From Pseudomonadota bacterium (GTDB lineage: Bacteria > Pseudomonadota > Gammaproteobacteria > Woeseiales > Woeseiaceae), in contig JAPUKV010000084.1 in assembly GCA_027295475.1 (NCBI GenBank), positions 1 through 33,937 on the forward strand: 33,937 nt of DNA. The letters run 5' to 3'. This document shows, piece after piece, positions 8,031 through 17,058 of this stretch (its first letter is position 1; each line of letters opens with the position of its first letter). The translations under genes and the position numbers were made by a program. Below the pieces are notes generated by a model, which saw only the letters and a list, made by a program, of their open reading frames with translations, did not search any database and was not told the DNA's origin.

Positions 8031-9968
8031 TTGACCGAGAACCCGATCATCTGGCGGCCGGACACGGATCGCCTCAAAAAAACGGCGATGTATCGCCTTA
8101 TGAAAAAGCGGTCATTCGATGCATACGATGATCTGTATCAGTGGTCGATCGATCAATCAGCGGAATTCTGGCAGGCGCTATGTGACTTTTGCGACGTACG
8201 CTTCAGCAGACCTGCCGACGAGGTGCTCATACAGCCCGGGGATATGACCACGGCCAAATGGTTCCAGGGCAGCGAACTCAATTTTGCCGAACATCTCCTG
8301 CGTCACAGCGGTGACCGGGCGGCGATTGTTTTTCGCGGAGAAAATGGTGCGAGGAGCGAGCTGAGCTTCGAGGAGCTGCGGCAGGCCGTCGCGGGTATCG
8401 CTCAGGCATTGCGGTCAGCCAGAGTTGTGAAAGGCGACCGTGTTGCCGGTTTTTTGCCGAACTGTCCGGAGGCGATCATTGCGATGCTGGCGACTACCAG
8501 CATCGGCGCTATCTGGTCCTCATGTTCTCCCGACTTCGGCATTAATGGAATTGTAGATCGCTTCGGACAGATCAAGCCGAAAGTATTGTTTTGCGCAGAC
8601 GGATATTTTTACAACGGCAAGCGGCATGATTGCCTTGAATCAGTCAAAGGCGTTCTCGACGTCATCGACAGCATTGAATGTACCGTTATTGCGGCTTTTT
8701 CGAGCCAGGATTTCCGGATTGACGACATCCGTGCTGGAGTACGCTGGCAGGATTTCGCCAGAAAAGACGCGACGCTCGAGTTTACCCAGGTCGAGTTCGA
8801 TCACCCGCTTTACATCATGTACTCGTCCGGTACCACAGGTATCCCCAAATGCATCGTCCACGGTGTTGGTGGCACGCTGTTGCAACACCTGAAAGAGCAC
8901 GTGCTTCATCTGGATCTTGGGAGCGGTGATCGGCTGTTCTATTTCACGACCTGTGGCTGGATGATGTGGAACTGGCTCGTCAGCGGCCTCGCCTCGGGTG
9001 CGACGATCATTCTTTACGATGGATCACCGTTTTTCGATGACGGCCGGGTTCTTTGGAAGATGGCCGAGGATGAAAAACTGACTGTCTTCGGCACCAGCGC
9101 AAAATACATATCGGCACTGGAAAAAGCGGGTGTGCGGCCGAAGGACGAATTCAAACTACCGGATTTACGAGCCATTCTCTCGACCGGTTCGCCGCTGGCG
9201 CCCGAGAGCTTCGACTATGTCTATGATGCGATCTCCGCAGACGTCCAGCTTGCATCGATCTCCGGCGGCACCGACATTATCAGCTGTTTTGCCACCGGCA
9301 ATCCGATATTGCCGGTCCGGCGCGGCGAGTTGCAGTGCATCGCGCTCGCTATGGCGGTTGAAATTTTCGACGAACGTGGTGAATCGATCACGAATGAAAA
9401 CGGTGAACTGGTCTGCACCAGGGCGTTTCCCTCGATGCCGGTCGGGTTCTGGAACGATCCCGACAACGCGAAATATCACGCCGCCTACTTCGAGCGATTC
9501 CCCGGCGTATGGGCGCATGGGGACTATGCGGAAATCACGAACAGGGGTGGCATGCTCATACACGGCCGCTCGGATGCCGTCCTGAACCCGGGTGGCGTTC
9601 GTATCGGGACGTCGGAAATTTACCGGCAGGTAGAGAAGCTCGACGAAATTCTGGAGAGCATAGCCATCGGTCAGAACTGGGACGATGATGTACGAGTCAT
9701 CCTTTTTGTGCTTATCCGGGACGGCATTGAACTCGATGATGATTTAAAGCAAAAAATTCGCAAGGTCATTCGGGACAATACGACGGCGCGTCACGTTCCA
9801 GCCAAGATCATTGCGGTGCCGGAGATTCCGAGGACAATCAGCGGTAAGATTGTGGAGCTTGCGGTTCGATCGGCCGTACACGGAGAGGAAGTGAAGAATA
9901 CGGATGCGCTGGCGAACCCCGGAGCGCTGGAATATTTCCGCGACCTGGCCGAACTGGCAGTGGAATGA
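8031..9968 (+). CDS. Acetoacetate-CoA ligase (acetoacetyl-CoA synthetase)
   Basis: A 645-residue ANL-superfamily adenylate-forming enzyme that would activate acetoacetate to acetoacetyl-CoA with ATP in the cytoplasm. Visible motifs are the P-loop-like YSSGTTGIPKCIVHG (near 265), TTCGWMMWNW, the SGGTDIISCF stretch typical of acetoacetyl-CoA synthetases, WAHGDYAEI, GRSDAVLNPGGVRIG and the C-terminal catalytic lysine in TISGKIVE. Length fits the family (about 650). I chose TTG 8031 because GGGAG lies 6 bases before it and the protein then starts with the normal N-terminus. It overlaps the next gene by 4 bases, indicating translational coupling. The pathway is ketone body or polyhydroxybutyrate carbon use. 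Confidence 0.92.
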   Translation: MTENPIIWRPDTDRLKKTAMYRLMKKRSFDAYDDLYQWSIDQSAEFWQALCDFCDVRFSRPADEVLIQPGDMTTAKWFQGSELNFAEHLLRHSGDRAAIVFRGENGARSELSFEELRQAVAGIAQALRSARVVKGDRVAGFLPNCPEAIIAMLATTSIGAIWSSCSPDFGINGIVDRFGQIKPKVLFCADGYFYNGKRHDCLESVKGVLDVIDSIECTVIAAFSSQDFRIDDIRAGVRWQDFARKDATLEFTQVEFDHPLYIMYSSGTTGIPKCIVHGVGGTLLQHLKEHVLHLDLGSGDRLFYFTTCGWMMWNWLVSGLASGATIILYDGSPFFDDGRVLWKMAEDEKLTVFGTSAKYISALEKAGVRPKDEFKLPDLRAILSTGSPLAPESFDYVYDAISADVQLASISGGTDIISCFATGNPILPVRRGELQCIALAMAVEIFDERGESITNENGELVCTRAFPSMPVGFWNDPDNAKYHAAYFERFPGVWAHGDYAEITNRGGMLIHGRSDAVLNPGGVRIGTSEIYRQVEKLDEILESIAIGQNWDDDVRVILFVLIRDGIELDDDLKQKIRKVIRDNTTARHVPAKIIAVPEIPRTISGKIVELAVRSAVHGEEVKNTDALANPGALEYFRDLAELAVE

Positions 9969-10492
9969 TGACCTCGGACCAGACAATCTACAAAGAGACC
10001 GCGGGTGTCTCGGTCGCAGGTGGAAAAGTCCTGCCCGAGTGGATCGACGTTAACGGCCATATGAATGTTGCTTACTATGTGCTCGGGTTTGATCTTGGGT
10101 TAGACCCGCTCTGGGACGAGCTGGGCATCACATCTGCATACATCGAGTCCAGCCATTGTTCGACGTTCGCGGTCGAATGCCACATCACCTATCAAATGGA
10201 GCTCAGGGCAGACGCGCCGTTGCTCGTCACGACACAGATCCTGGCTTACGATGACAAGCGCATCCACCATTTTCAGCGCATGTATCATGCGGACAAACAC
10301 TACCTGGCTGCAACGGCCGAGTGGTTGGCTCTGCACGTTGATCTGAGCAGCCGGCGAGTAATGCCATGGCCTCAACCCATAATGTCGGCGCTGCAGGAAT
10401 TTACAGAGCGTCAGGGCGTTTTGCCCGAGCCGCCCGAGGTCGGCCAAAAAATCAAACTGAATAATCCAGTGTTCGTAGGCGTAGACCGGTGA
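9965..10492 (+). CDS. Hot-dog fold acyl-CoA thioesterase
   Basis: A 175-residue protein with the 4-hydroxybenzoyl-CoA thioesterase-like motif [13 protein letters not shown] near residue 27 (Asp-x-x-Gly-His-x-Asn), which marks the active site of single hot-dog thioesterases. It should hydrolyse a short or specialised acyl-CoA. Related proteins act on betainyl-CoA and on carnitine-derived esters, but the substrate is not readable here. It starts in the overlap ATGATGA with the ligase stop (9965 or 9968) and its stop shares one base with the glycerol kinase start. It therefore lies inside a coupled three-gene operon, suggesting it acts on an acyl-CoA made or used alongside acetoacetyl-CoA. Confidence 0.8.
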   Translation: MMTSDQTIYKETAGVSVAGGKVLPEWIDVNGHMNVAYYVLGFDLGLDPLWDELGITSAYIESSHCSTFAVECHITYQMELRADAPLLVTTQILAYDDKRIHHFQRMYHADKHYLAATAEWLALHVDLSSRRVMPWPQPIMSALQEFTERQGVLPEPPEVGQKIKLNNPVFVGVDR

Positions 10493-11967
10493 TGAAGTAT
10501 CTGTTGGCAATTGACCAGGGCACGAGTAGCAGTCGCGCAGTGATCTTCGACAGCAAGGCTGCCGTCGTCGCCAGTACCCAACAGGAATTTCCCCAGGAAT
10601 ATCCACAGCCGGGCTGGGTGGAGCACGACCCCGAAGAAATATGGGGCTCGGTCCTCAGTGTCACCAAGAAGTCCCTGCAGGAGAGCGGCGCAAGCCTGGA
10701 TCAAATCGCCGCCATCGGCATCACCAACCAGCGTGAGACAACGCTGGTCTGGCATCGCGATACCGGCGAGTGTGTGCACAGGGCCATCGTCTGGCAGGAT
10801 CGGCGAACCGCCGACTATTGCCGGAAACTCAAAGACAAGGGTGCGGAAGAAACCGTTATCGCCAAGACGGGATTGCGCCTCGATCCGTATTTCTCGGCGA
10901 CCAAGCTCGCCTGGATTCTGGATAAGGTACCGAATGCGCGCCAGATGGCAAAAGACGGAAAGCTTGCGTTCGGCACTGTCGATTCTTTTATTCTCTGGCG
11001 CCTGACCGGCGGCCTTGTGCATGCGACTGATGCGACCAACGCGTCGCGCACGATGCTATTCAATATTCACACGCAGGATTGGGACGATGAGTTGCTTGGA
11101 CTCTTTGACATTCCTGACTCGATGCTGCCACAAGTCCAGGACAGCGCAGCGGAATATGGCGTGACAGATGCGTCCGTACTCGGCGCTGCGATCCCGGTGT
11201 GCGGAATTGCCGGTGATCAACAAGCAGCGTTAATAGGGCAGGCCGGTTTTGAGACTGGTATGACCAAGAGCACATACGGTACCGGTTGCTTTGTCATCGC
11301 GAACACCGGTGCGACAGCGCTTCAGTCGAGGAACAAATTGTTGACGACGGTCGCATACCGGCTGAATGGCAAAGTCACATACGGCATAGAGGGCAGCATT
11401 TTCGTTGCCGGATCGGCGCTTCAGTGGTTGCGGGACCAGATCAAGATCATCGACTCGGCGGGAGTTTCGGCTGCTATCGCCGAAGAGACCGGAATCGTGG
11501 AGAACGTGCACGTCGTGCCGGCGTTTGCCGGTCTCGGGGCACCGTACTGGGACCCGGATGCGCGCGGCGCAATTCTCGGCCTGTCCCGGGACAGCGGTAT
11601 CAGCGAAATCGTGACGGCTACGCTGCAGGCTGTGGCCTATCAAACGAAGGACCTGATCAACGCGATGGCGGAGGACGGCATTCAACCAAACATCATAAGG
11701 GTCGACGGCGGCATGGTTACCAACGACTGGTTCCTGCAATTCCTGGCGGACATTCTGAATCTGACCGTCGAGCGCCCGAATAATGTCGAGTCAACTGTGC
11801 TTGGCGCAGCTTATCTGGCGGGACTGACGAGTGGCATCTTTGCATCGACCGAGGCCCTGCAAAATCTCTGGCGGCGGGAGGCGTTATTCGAGCCTGATAT
11901 GAAGGACACGCAACGGGATCGCCTGTACAAAGGCTGGCTTGACGCCGTAGCGCGTGTAAAGACGTAA
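10492..11967 (+). CDS. glpK: Glycerol kinase
   Basis: A 491-residue FGGY-family sugar/polyol kinase converting glycerol and ATP to glycerol 3-phosphate. Family features are the N-terminal phosphate loop [15 protein letters not shown], the substrate-contacting [39 protein letters not shown] with the catalytic Asp region, and the C-terminal [18 protein letters not shown] and [10 protein letters not shown] blocks. Length matches glycerol kinases (about 500). ATG 10492 overlaps the thioesterase stop by one base (TGATG). An earlier in-frame GTG at 10489 is possible. No glycerol facilitator or glycerol-3-phosphate dehydrogenase gene is adjacent, and location downstream of a ketoacid ligase is unusual for this gene. 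Confidence 0.95.
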   Translation: MKYLLAIDQGTSSSRAVIFDSKAAVVASTQQEFPQEYPQPGWVEHDPEEIWGSVLSVTKKSLQESGASLDQIAAIGITNQRETTLVWHRDTGECVHRAIVWQDRRTADYCRKLKDKGAEETVIAKTGLRLDPYFSATKLAWILDKVPNARQMAKDGKLAFGTVDSFILWRLTGGLVHATDATNASRTMLFNIHTQDWDDELLGLFDIPDSMLPQVQDSAAEYGVTDASVLGAAIPVCGIAGDQQAALIGQAGFETGMTKSTYGTGCFVIANTGATALQSRNKLLTTVAYRLNGKVTYGIEGSIFVAGSALQWLRDQIKIIDSAGVSAAIAEETGIVENVHVVPAFAGLGAPYWDPDARGAILGLSRDSGISEIVTATLQAVAYQTKDLINAMAEDGIQPNIIRVDGGMVTNDWFLQFLADILNLTVERPNNVESTVLGAAYLAGLTSGIFASTEALQNLWRREALFEPDMKDTQRDRLYKGWLDAVARVKT

Positions 11968-12002
11968 GCCGAAAAAAAGAACGGCTATCGCCAAACGTAT
12001 CG

Positions 12003-12120
12003 TAGGAGCCCGTCCTGACGGGCGATTGTTGGTGCCAACAGATGCTAGGACTTCGTCCTGACGGGCGATTATGGGTGCCAACAGATGTTAGTACTCAGTC
12101 CTGACGGACGATATCCGTCC
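12003..12120 (+). repeat. REP-like array, 43-bp period, about 2.7 copies
   Basis: Units start at 12003, 12046 and 12089, exactly 43 bases apart. Each begins with a form of TAGGAGCCCGTCCTGACGGG, which folds as a short hairpin (CCCGTC with GACGGG around CT), followed by a linker containing GGTGCCAACAGATG. The third copy is diverged and truncated. A GTAGGAG head with a GC-rich hairpin is the form of proteobacterial REP sequences, known to be spread by RAYT transposases. No such transposase gene is in the window. The array lies between glpK and the MaoC gene and may stabilise or end the upstream transcript. Confidence 0.8.
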
Positions 12121-12173
12121 AAGGCAGAGACACATTAAAGCCGGTACACTTCGAATCAAAGGAGATAAGAACA

Positions 12174-12632
12174 ATGCCGACTGTGCCGATAGAAGAACTG
12201 AGCCAGTACATCGACAAGCCGACTGATCCATCTGGCTGGGTATTGATCGACCAGGACAGGATCAACCGTTTTGCCGATGCGACGCTCGACCACCAATTCA
12301 TCCACATCGACGAGGAAAAAGCGGCACAAACGCCGTTCGGCGCGACCATTGCGCATGGCTATCTGACCATGTCGCTGATTTCGCACTTCCTGTCGGAGTG
12401 CTCCGTGGTGCCCGAAAACGCGGTGATGATTCTCAATTACGGTTCGGACAAGGTGCGCTTTCTGCAGCCCGTATTGGTTAACAACGAAGTCCGTGGCAGG
12501 GTCATCTTCAAGGAAGTGCATGAAAAAGCTCCGGGGCGGCTACTGGCAAAAAACGAGATCGTGGTTGAAATCAAGGGTGAAGAAAAACCGGCGCTTGTCG
12601 CAGAAATTCTTAGCATGTTCATCGTTCAGTAA
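12174..12632 (+). CDS. MaoC/NodN-type hot-dog enoyl-CoA hydratase
   Basis: A 152-residue protein of the MaoC-like dehydratase family, NodN subgroup. The motif INRFADATLDHQFIHIDEEKA followed by FGATIAHGYLTMSLI supplies the hydratase Asp/His pair and the substrate-tunnel segment. It should hydrate a 2-enoyl-CoA or dehydrate an (R)-3-hydroxyacyl-CoA. GGAG lies about 10 bases before the ATG. It heads a same-strand set with an SDR (29-base gap) and a thiolase (32-base gap). Together these could form a hydratase-dehydrogenase-thiolase sequence for beta-oxidation-like breakdown or synthesis of a specific acyl-CoA. Confidence 0.88.
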   Translation: MPTVPIEELSQYIDKPTDPSGWVLIDQDRINRFADATLDHQFIHIDEEKAAQTPFGATIAHGYLTMSLISHFLSECSVVPENAVMILNYGSDKVRFLQPVLVNNEVRGRVIFKEVHEKAPGRLLAKNEIVVEIKGEEKPALVAEILSMFIVQ

Positions 12633-12661
12633 GCCGAATCACTTCTTGAGGAACTAATGAA

Positions 12662-13579
12662 ATGACTATTCGATTCGACGATCAGGTCGTGATCGTTACG
12701 GGTTCGGGCAATGGCCTGGGAAAATCTCATGTACTGGAATTTGCGCGGCGGGGCGCGCGTGTTGTCGTTAATGATCTGGGTGGCGCCCGTGACGGCTCCG
12801 GTGGCTCGAGCGAAGCGGCACAGGCCGTGGTCGAAGAAATCGTCGGCAGCGGGGGTGAGGCGATCGCGAACGGCGCGAATGTCGCCAAGTATGATCAGGT
12901 CGAAGCGATGGTGGCGGAGGCAATCGACAAGTGGGGCAGGGTGGATGTGCTGGTCAACAATGCCGGCATCCTGAGAGACAAGACCTTTGCCAAAATGGAC
13001 CTTGCGGATTTTCAGACGGTCATGGACGTTCATCTGAAAGGCTCGGTCAATTGCACGAAGGCCGTATGGGAGCACATGCGGGGGCGGCAATATGGCCGCA
13101 TCCTTATGACGACCTCGTCCACCGGCCTTTACGGTAACTTCGGCCAGTCCAACTACGGATCGGCCAAGATGGCGCTGGTTGGCCTGATGAATACGCTGGG
13201 CCTGGAGGGTCACAAATACGGCATCAAGGTCAATGCGTTGTCGCCGATTGCAGCGACGAGAATGACGGAGGACGTGATACCAGAGAAATTACTGGGATTA
13301 CTGCACCCTGAGGCGGTGACGCCGGCCGTGATTTTCATGTGTAGCGAAGACGCGCCATCCCGGCAGATTATCGCCGCGGGTGCCGGCGGCTTCGCAAAGG
13401 TAACGATTCAGGAGACGCCCGGCGTATTTCTGAAACCCGATAGCCTGGATGCCGAAAACGTCGCTGCGGGCTGGGACAAGATTGCAGAGACGGAAGGCAT
13501 GCGGGAATTGCAGTATGGCGGCGAGCAGACCGAGAAATTTCTCACCGCGGCGGCAAAAGCGCTCGGCATAAAACTTTGA
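12662..13579 (+). CDS. SDR family 3-hydroxyacyl-CoA dehydrogenase-like oxidoreductase
   Basis: A 305-residue short-chain dehydrogenase. The cofactor loop is VTGSGNGLGK near residue 13, NNAG lies around residue 97, and the catalytic Ser-Tyr-Lys set is seen in SSTGLYGNFGQSNYGSAKMAL. The segment VVVNDLGGARDGSG resembles the SDR domain of the peroxisomal multifunctional enzyme (17-beta-HSD4/MFE-2). It has an extended C-terminus of about 60 residues (GVFLKPD onward), as MFE-2-like stand-alone SDRs do. Probable role: NAD(P)-dependent oxidation of a 3-hydroxyacyl-CoA between the MaoC hydratase and the thiolase. A GAGGAA site precedes the ATG. Confidence 0.88.
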   Translation: MTIRFDDQVVIVTGSGNGLGKSHVLEFARRGARVVVNDLGGARDGSGGSSEAAQAVVEEIVGSGGEAIANGANVAKYDQVEAMVAEAIDKWGRVDVLVNNAGILRDKTFAKMDLADFQTVMDVHLKGSVNCTKAVWEHMRGRQYGRILMTTSSTGLYGNFGQSNYGSAKMALVGLMNTLGLEGHKYGIKVNALSPIAATRMTEDVIPEKLLGLLHPEAVTPAVIFMCSEDAPSRQIIAAGAGGFAKVTIQETPGVFLKPDSLDAENVAAGWDKIAETEGMRELQYGGEQTEKFLTAAAKALGIKL

Positions 13580-13611
13580 TAAGCGCGCAAGGCGCAACAC
13601 AGGAGTAAATC

Positions 13612-14793
13612 GTGAAGGAAGCGGTCATTGTATCTACGGCACGCACAGCGATCGGAAAAGCGTACAGGGGAGCCTTCAACAACACTGAAGCGCCGACACT
13701 GGGCGCGCACGCCATTCGCGAGGCCGTCAGGCGCGCTGGTGTCGAAGCTGATGAGATCGATGACGTCATTATGGGCTGCGCAATGCAACAGGGATCGAGC
13801 GGGCAGAACGTTGCACGTCAATCACTGCTTGCGGCCGGTCTGCCCGTAACCGTCGCCGGCATGTCTGTCGACCGGCAGTGTTCGTCGGGTATGATGGCAA
13901 TCGCCATCGCCGCAAAACAGGTCCTCGAAGACAACATGCCGATCGTTGTCGGCGGTGGCCTCGAATCGATCAGCCTCGTACAAAACGAACACTACAACCG
14001 GCACCGGGCGACGGATCCCAAAGCACTTGAAGCGGCACCCGACATTTATATGACGATGCTGGAGACGGCCGAAGTCGTCACAAAACGTTACGGCATCAGC
14101 CGTGAGCAACAGGACGAGTTTGCACTGCAAAGTCAGCAACGGACGGCAGCGGCGCAGCAAGCGGGCGCATTCGATGACGAGATTGTGCCGATTACAGTAA
14201 GCATGGGCGTCATGGACAAGGAGACGAAAGAAATCAGTTTTCACGAAGTAACGCTCGATAAAGACGAAGGCAACCGGCCCGATACGACGCTCGAAGGATT
14301 GAGTGGCCTCAAAACCGTGTTCGAGAACGGTCATATTACAGCCGGGAATGCGAGCCAGCTCTCGGATGGCGCCTCGGCTGCAGTCGTGATGGACAGCAAG
14401 CTCGCCGAGAAGAGGGGGCTTGAGCCACTCGGAATCTATCGCGGCATCGCCGTGGCCGGCACGGAACCGGACGAGATGGGCATCGGACCCGTCTATGCCG
14501 TTCCGAAGTTACTGGAGAGAAGCGGCCTTGCAATGGACGACATTGGCCTGTGGGAACTCAATGAAGCATTTGCCGTGCAGGTTATTTACTGTCGCGACAC
14601 GCTCGGCATACCAAACGAGTTGCTCAATGTAAACGGCGGTGCGATTTCTATCGGGCATCCTTATGGCATGTCGGGCGCGCGGCTGGTTGGTCACGCCCTG
14701 ATGGAAGGAAAACGGCGCGATGCCAAGTTTGTCGTGTGTACAATGTGCATTGGCGGCGGCATGGGTGCGGCCGGACTGTTTGAAATTGTCTGA
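13612..14793 (+). CDS. Acetyl-CoA acyltransferase (thiolase)
   Basis: A 393-residue thiolase with all catalytic residues in place: nucleophile Cys90 in [12 protein letters not shown], His349 in [16 protein letters not shown] and Cys379 in [13 protein letters not shown]. It would cleave a 3-oxoacyl-CoA with CoA, or run the reverse condensation. Length is normal for degradative thiolases of the FadA/acetyl-CoA acetyltransferase class, and I cannot separate the two. The start is GTG 13612 with AGGAG 6 bases upstream. It is the last of the MaoC-SDR-thiolase group. The kinase gene begins 16 bases after its stop. Confidence 0.92.
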   Translation: MKEAVIVSTARTAIGKAYRGAFNNTEAPTLGAHAIREAVRRAGVEADEIDDVIMGCAMQQGSSGQNVARQSLLAAGLPVTVAGMSVDRQCSSGMMAIAIAAKQVLEDNMPIVVGGGLESISLVQNEHYNRHRATDPKALEAAPDIYMTMLETAEVVTKRYGISREQQDEFALQSQQRTAAAQQAGAFDDEIVPITVSMGVMDKETKEISFHEVTLDKDEGNRPDTTLEGLSGLKTVFENGHITAGNASQLSDGASAAVVMDSKLAEKRGLEPLGIYRGIAVAGTEPDEMGIGPVYAVPKLLERSGLAMDDIGLWELNEAFAVQVIYCRDTLGIPNELLNVNGGAISIGHPYGMSGARLVGHALMEGKRRDAKFVVCTMCIGGGMGAAGLFEIV

Positions 14794-14809
14794 GGTTGAT
14801 TAACGCGCA

Positions 14810-16096
14810 ATGCTACGCGCCCGGCAAAAGCTCGGTAAGTATCGAATAATCAGCCGCATCGCGTCCGGCCCTCTGGCCGACGTCTACAGGGCGTTCGACA
14901 CGATTCACAGAACGAGAGTCGCGCTCAAGATTCCGAAATTGAGCGGCGGTCTCACCGAAGAACAGTTGCTGCACGAAGTCAAGGTCGCCGTCAAACTCCA
15001 GCACCCGAATATATTGTCGGTGCAAAACGCGAGTTACATCGACGACCGGCTTGTCATCGCCATGGAACTCGGCGATGAGTCGCTCGCCGATCGCATCGTA
15101 AGACGCATATCCACCGCGAGCGCACTTGATATTGCTGCGCAGGCGCTGTCCTCGCTCGCGTTTGCGCATGAGCACAAGATAATTCACTGTGACATCAAGC
15201 CCGAGAACTTTATTCTGTTTCCGGGAAATGTATTGAAACTCGCGGATTTCGGCTTTGCCAAGCTCAGTCTGCGGACACTCAAAGCCTCCGGCTCCGGGAC
15301 GATCGATTACATCGCGCCGGAGCAGGCCATGGGACGCCCGAAATTTCAGTCGGACGTTTTCTCGCTCGGCCTCGTGCTGTACCGCCTGTTTTCGGGCAAG
15401 CTGCCGGAGTGGCCGTTTGCCTGGCCGATGGTCGGCAACGAGCAACTCAGAAACCGGGTCAGGCCGGAATTTGCCGAGATGTTGCGCCGGGCGATTCAAC
15501 TCGACCCGGCAGACAGGTACCGGAACGCGATTCAGATGCAGGCTGCGTTTGTGCGGTTGCAGAGCCGATCGCGCAAGCAACGGCGTTCGCGCTCGAAACG
15601 GCTCAGCAAACAAGGCGGATCCTGGCGCCAGTTGCAGTGGCGTGAATTCCAAGGGCAATTCAGAAGCGTGCTGGAGACGCGGCATCAGTGCCGCCGTTGT
15701 GAGGGCCCGGTCGCAGAAAACATGCAGGCCTGCCCCTGGTGCGGCTTCGATAATCCGGCGCGCGGTGGCACCAGCCGCATGCCGTCGCACTGCCCCCGTT
15801 GTGAACGCGGCGTGAAGAATGACTGGGACTATTGCCCTTGGTGTTACGGTCCCGGTTTCGAAGCAGAAACCAACCGCTTTTACCCGGATAAGCGCTACGT
15901 CAGCCGCTGCGCAAACAAGCGGTGCCGGGAACCGTTGATGCCGTTCATGCGCTATTGCCCCTGGTGTCGCATGAAAGTCAGGCGGCCGTGGAAGATTGAG
16001 GGGAGCAAACACCGGTGCCGTGCCTGCAAATGGGGCATCGTAAAAGAATACTGGAACTACTGTGCCTGGTGCAGAGAGCCGACAAGGCGGGAATAA
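14810..16096 (+). CDS. Ser/Thr protein kinase with C-terminal zinc-ribbon array
   Basis: A 428-residue protein. The Hanks-type kinase domain covers about 8-250: Lys40 (VALK), catalytic loop IIHCDIKPEN with Asp128 and Asn133, Asp146-Phe-Gly, and APE at 169-171. The HRD arginine is Cys127, so this is a non-RD kinase, and the glycine loop (ASGPLADVYRA) is degenerate. A basic stretch (251-268) leads to four Cys4 sets: C294/C297/C308/C311, C328/C331/C342/C345, C367/C372/C383/C386 and C403/C406/C418/C421. CPWC or CAWC forms the second knuckle in three of them. These should be four zinc ribbons. No membrane helix is seen, so it is cytoplasmic. The PP2C phosphatase gene follows and probably acts as its counterpart. 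Confidence 0.92.
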   Translation: MLRARQKLGKYRIISRIASGPLADVYRAFDTIHRTRVALKIPKLSGGLTEEQLLHEVKVAVKLQHPNILSVQNASYIDDRLVIAMELGDESLADRIVRRISTASALDIAAQALSSLAFAHEHKIIHCDIKPENFILFPGNVLKLADFGFAKLSLRTLKASGSGTIDYIAPEQAMGRPKFQSDVFSLGLVLYRLFSGKLPEWPFAWPMVGNEQLRNRVRPEFAEMLRRAIQLDPADRYRNAIQMQAAFVRLQSRSRKQRRSRSKRLSKQGGSWRQLQWREFQGQFRSVLETRHQCRRCEGPVAENMQACPWCGFDNPARGGTSRMPSHCPRCERGVKNDWDYCPWCYGPGFEAETNRFYPDKRYVSRCANKRCREPLMPFMRYCPWCRMKVRRPWKIEGSKHRCRACKWGIVKEYWNYCAWCREPTRRE

Positions 16097-16121
16097 TGCA
16101 CAGAAGCCGGAAATCACAAGG

Positions 16122-16946
16122 ATGACCGTGTCGGGCGATGATATCGCTATGCTGGATGGTGCGACCGAGCCTGACAGCATCGACGCACAACTGGGCGGTG
16201 GCTCTATCGTTGCCTATACCGCTCGCTCGCCGGATAAAGAAACAGAGAACGAAGATACCGTCGCCGCAATTCCCTACGGACATGATGCCGTCGTGCTGGC
16301 AGTCGCCGATGGCGTCGGCGGGCTGCCGGCAGGAAGGCGCGCGTCCCAGACTGCAATCACCAAGCTTGCTGAGACGCTGCGTGCGGCACTGACGGAAACG
16401 ATGCTACTTCGCACGGCCATACTGGATGGCATCGAAGCAGCGAATCAGGCCGTGCTCGACATCGGCAACGGCGCTGCGACGACGATGACCGTGGTCACGA
16501 TTGAGGGTTTGATTGCGCGTACATACCAGGTCGGCGACTCTGAGGCCGTCATCGTCGGGCAACGGGGCCGCATCAAATCGCAGACGATGGTCCACTCGCC
16601 AACCGGCTTTGCCGTCGAAGCCGGATTTCTTGGTAAGCGCGAGGCGCTGCACCACGAGGAGAGATACCTCGTGTCCAACTTTATCGGTACCAACGACATG
16701 CGCATCGACATCGGACCCGCGGTCAAATTGCGGCCGAGGGATACTGTTCTTCTGGCAAGCGACGGACTAACCGACAACATTCATATCAATGAAGTCATCA
16801 ACATCATGCGCAAAGGACCGCTCGACAAGGCAATCGAATCAATGACCAGACTCGCGCATCATCGAATGACCAACGAGTCAAAACTGCAGCCGAGCAAACC
16901 GGACGATCTGTCAGTTATCCTGTTCCGAAAACCGCACCGGCGCTAA
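16122..16946 (+). CDS. PP2C-type Ser/Thr protein phosphatase
   Basis: A metal-dependent PPM/PP2C phosphatase of about 274 residues. Motifs in order are NEDTVAAI, the metal-binding VLAVADGVGGLPAG, TTMTVVTI, VGDSEAVIV, LLASDGLTD and the last metal Asp in KPDDLSVIL, so the active site is complete. No membrane helix is present. I chose ATG 16122. The open frame extends back to GTG 16062 inside the kinase gene, so a translationally coupled, longer form is possible. Kinase and phosphatase side by side suggest reversible phosphorylation of shared targets, perhaps including the FHA proteins of the cluster at 20392-32160. Confidence 0.9.
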   Translation: MTVSGDDIAMLDGATEPDSIDAQLGGGSIVAYTARSPDKETENEDTVAAIPYGHDAVVLAVADGVGGLPAGRRASQTAITKLAETLRAALTETMLLRTAILDGIEAANQAVLDIGNGAATTMTVVTIEGLIARTYQVGDSEAVIVGQRGRIKSQTMVHSPTGFAVEAGFLGKREALHHEERYLVSNFIGTNDMRIDIGPAVKLRPRDTVLLASDGLTDNIHINEVINIMRKGPLDKAIESMTRLAHHRMTNESKLQPSKPDDLSVILFRKPHRR

Positions 16947-16947
16947 A

Positions 16948-17019
16948 TGGAGTTAATTGGGGACGTATTCCACTTTTTTTGTCTCCCAAAAAAATGGAAT
17001 ACGTCCCCAATTAACTCCA
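16948..17019. repeat. Long conserved-core hairpin, copy 2
   Basis: A 25-bp perfect inverted repeat (16948-16972 with 16995-17019) continues past one bulged C (16973) into seven T/A pairs (16974-16980 with 16988-16994). The loop is GTCTCCC (16981-16987). The bulge position and core match copy 1 although the outer stem is a different sequence. It starts 2 bases after the PP2C stop codon. The outer arm contains GGGGACGTATTCCAC, a style of sequence seen near RAYT-type elements. Confidence 0.85.
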
Positions 17020-17049
17020 CTGAAAAATGAGGTGGGTCCCCGATAAACT
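17020..17049 (-). repeat. Unpaired half-arm related to the hairpin family
   Basis: On the minus strand this segment reads AGTTTATCGGGGACCCACCT followed by CATTTTTCAG. It resembles one arm of hairpin copy 2 (AGTTAATTGGGGACGTATTC then CACTTTTTTT) but has no inverted partner. It is probably a decayed or half copy. Confidence 0.5.
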
Positions 17050-17058
17050 GAATTGCAA

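Noticed and set aside
12003..12120. CRISPR array
   Set aside because: The 43-bp units are contiguous with no unique spacers, only about 2.7 copies exist, and no cas gene is near. The unit form fits REP elements.
14813..16180. Minus-strand open frame of 455 codons
   Set aside because: It lies opposite the zinc-ribbon kinase, whose motifs and cysteine spacing are unmistakable. The antisense product has no recognisable features.
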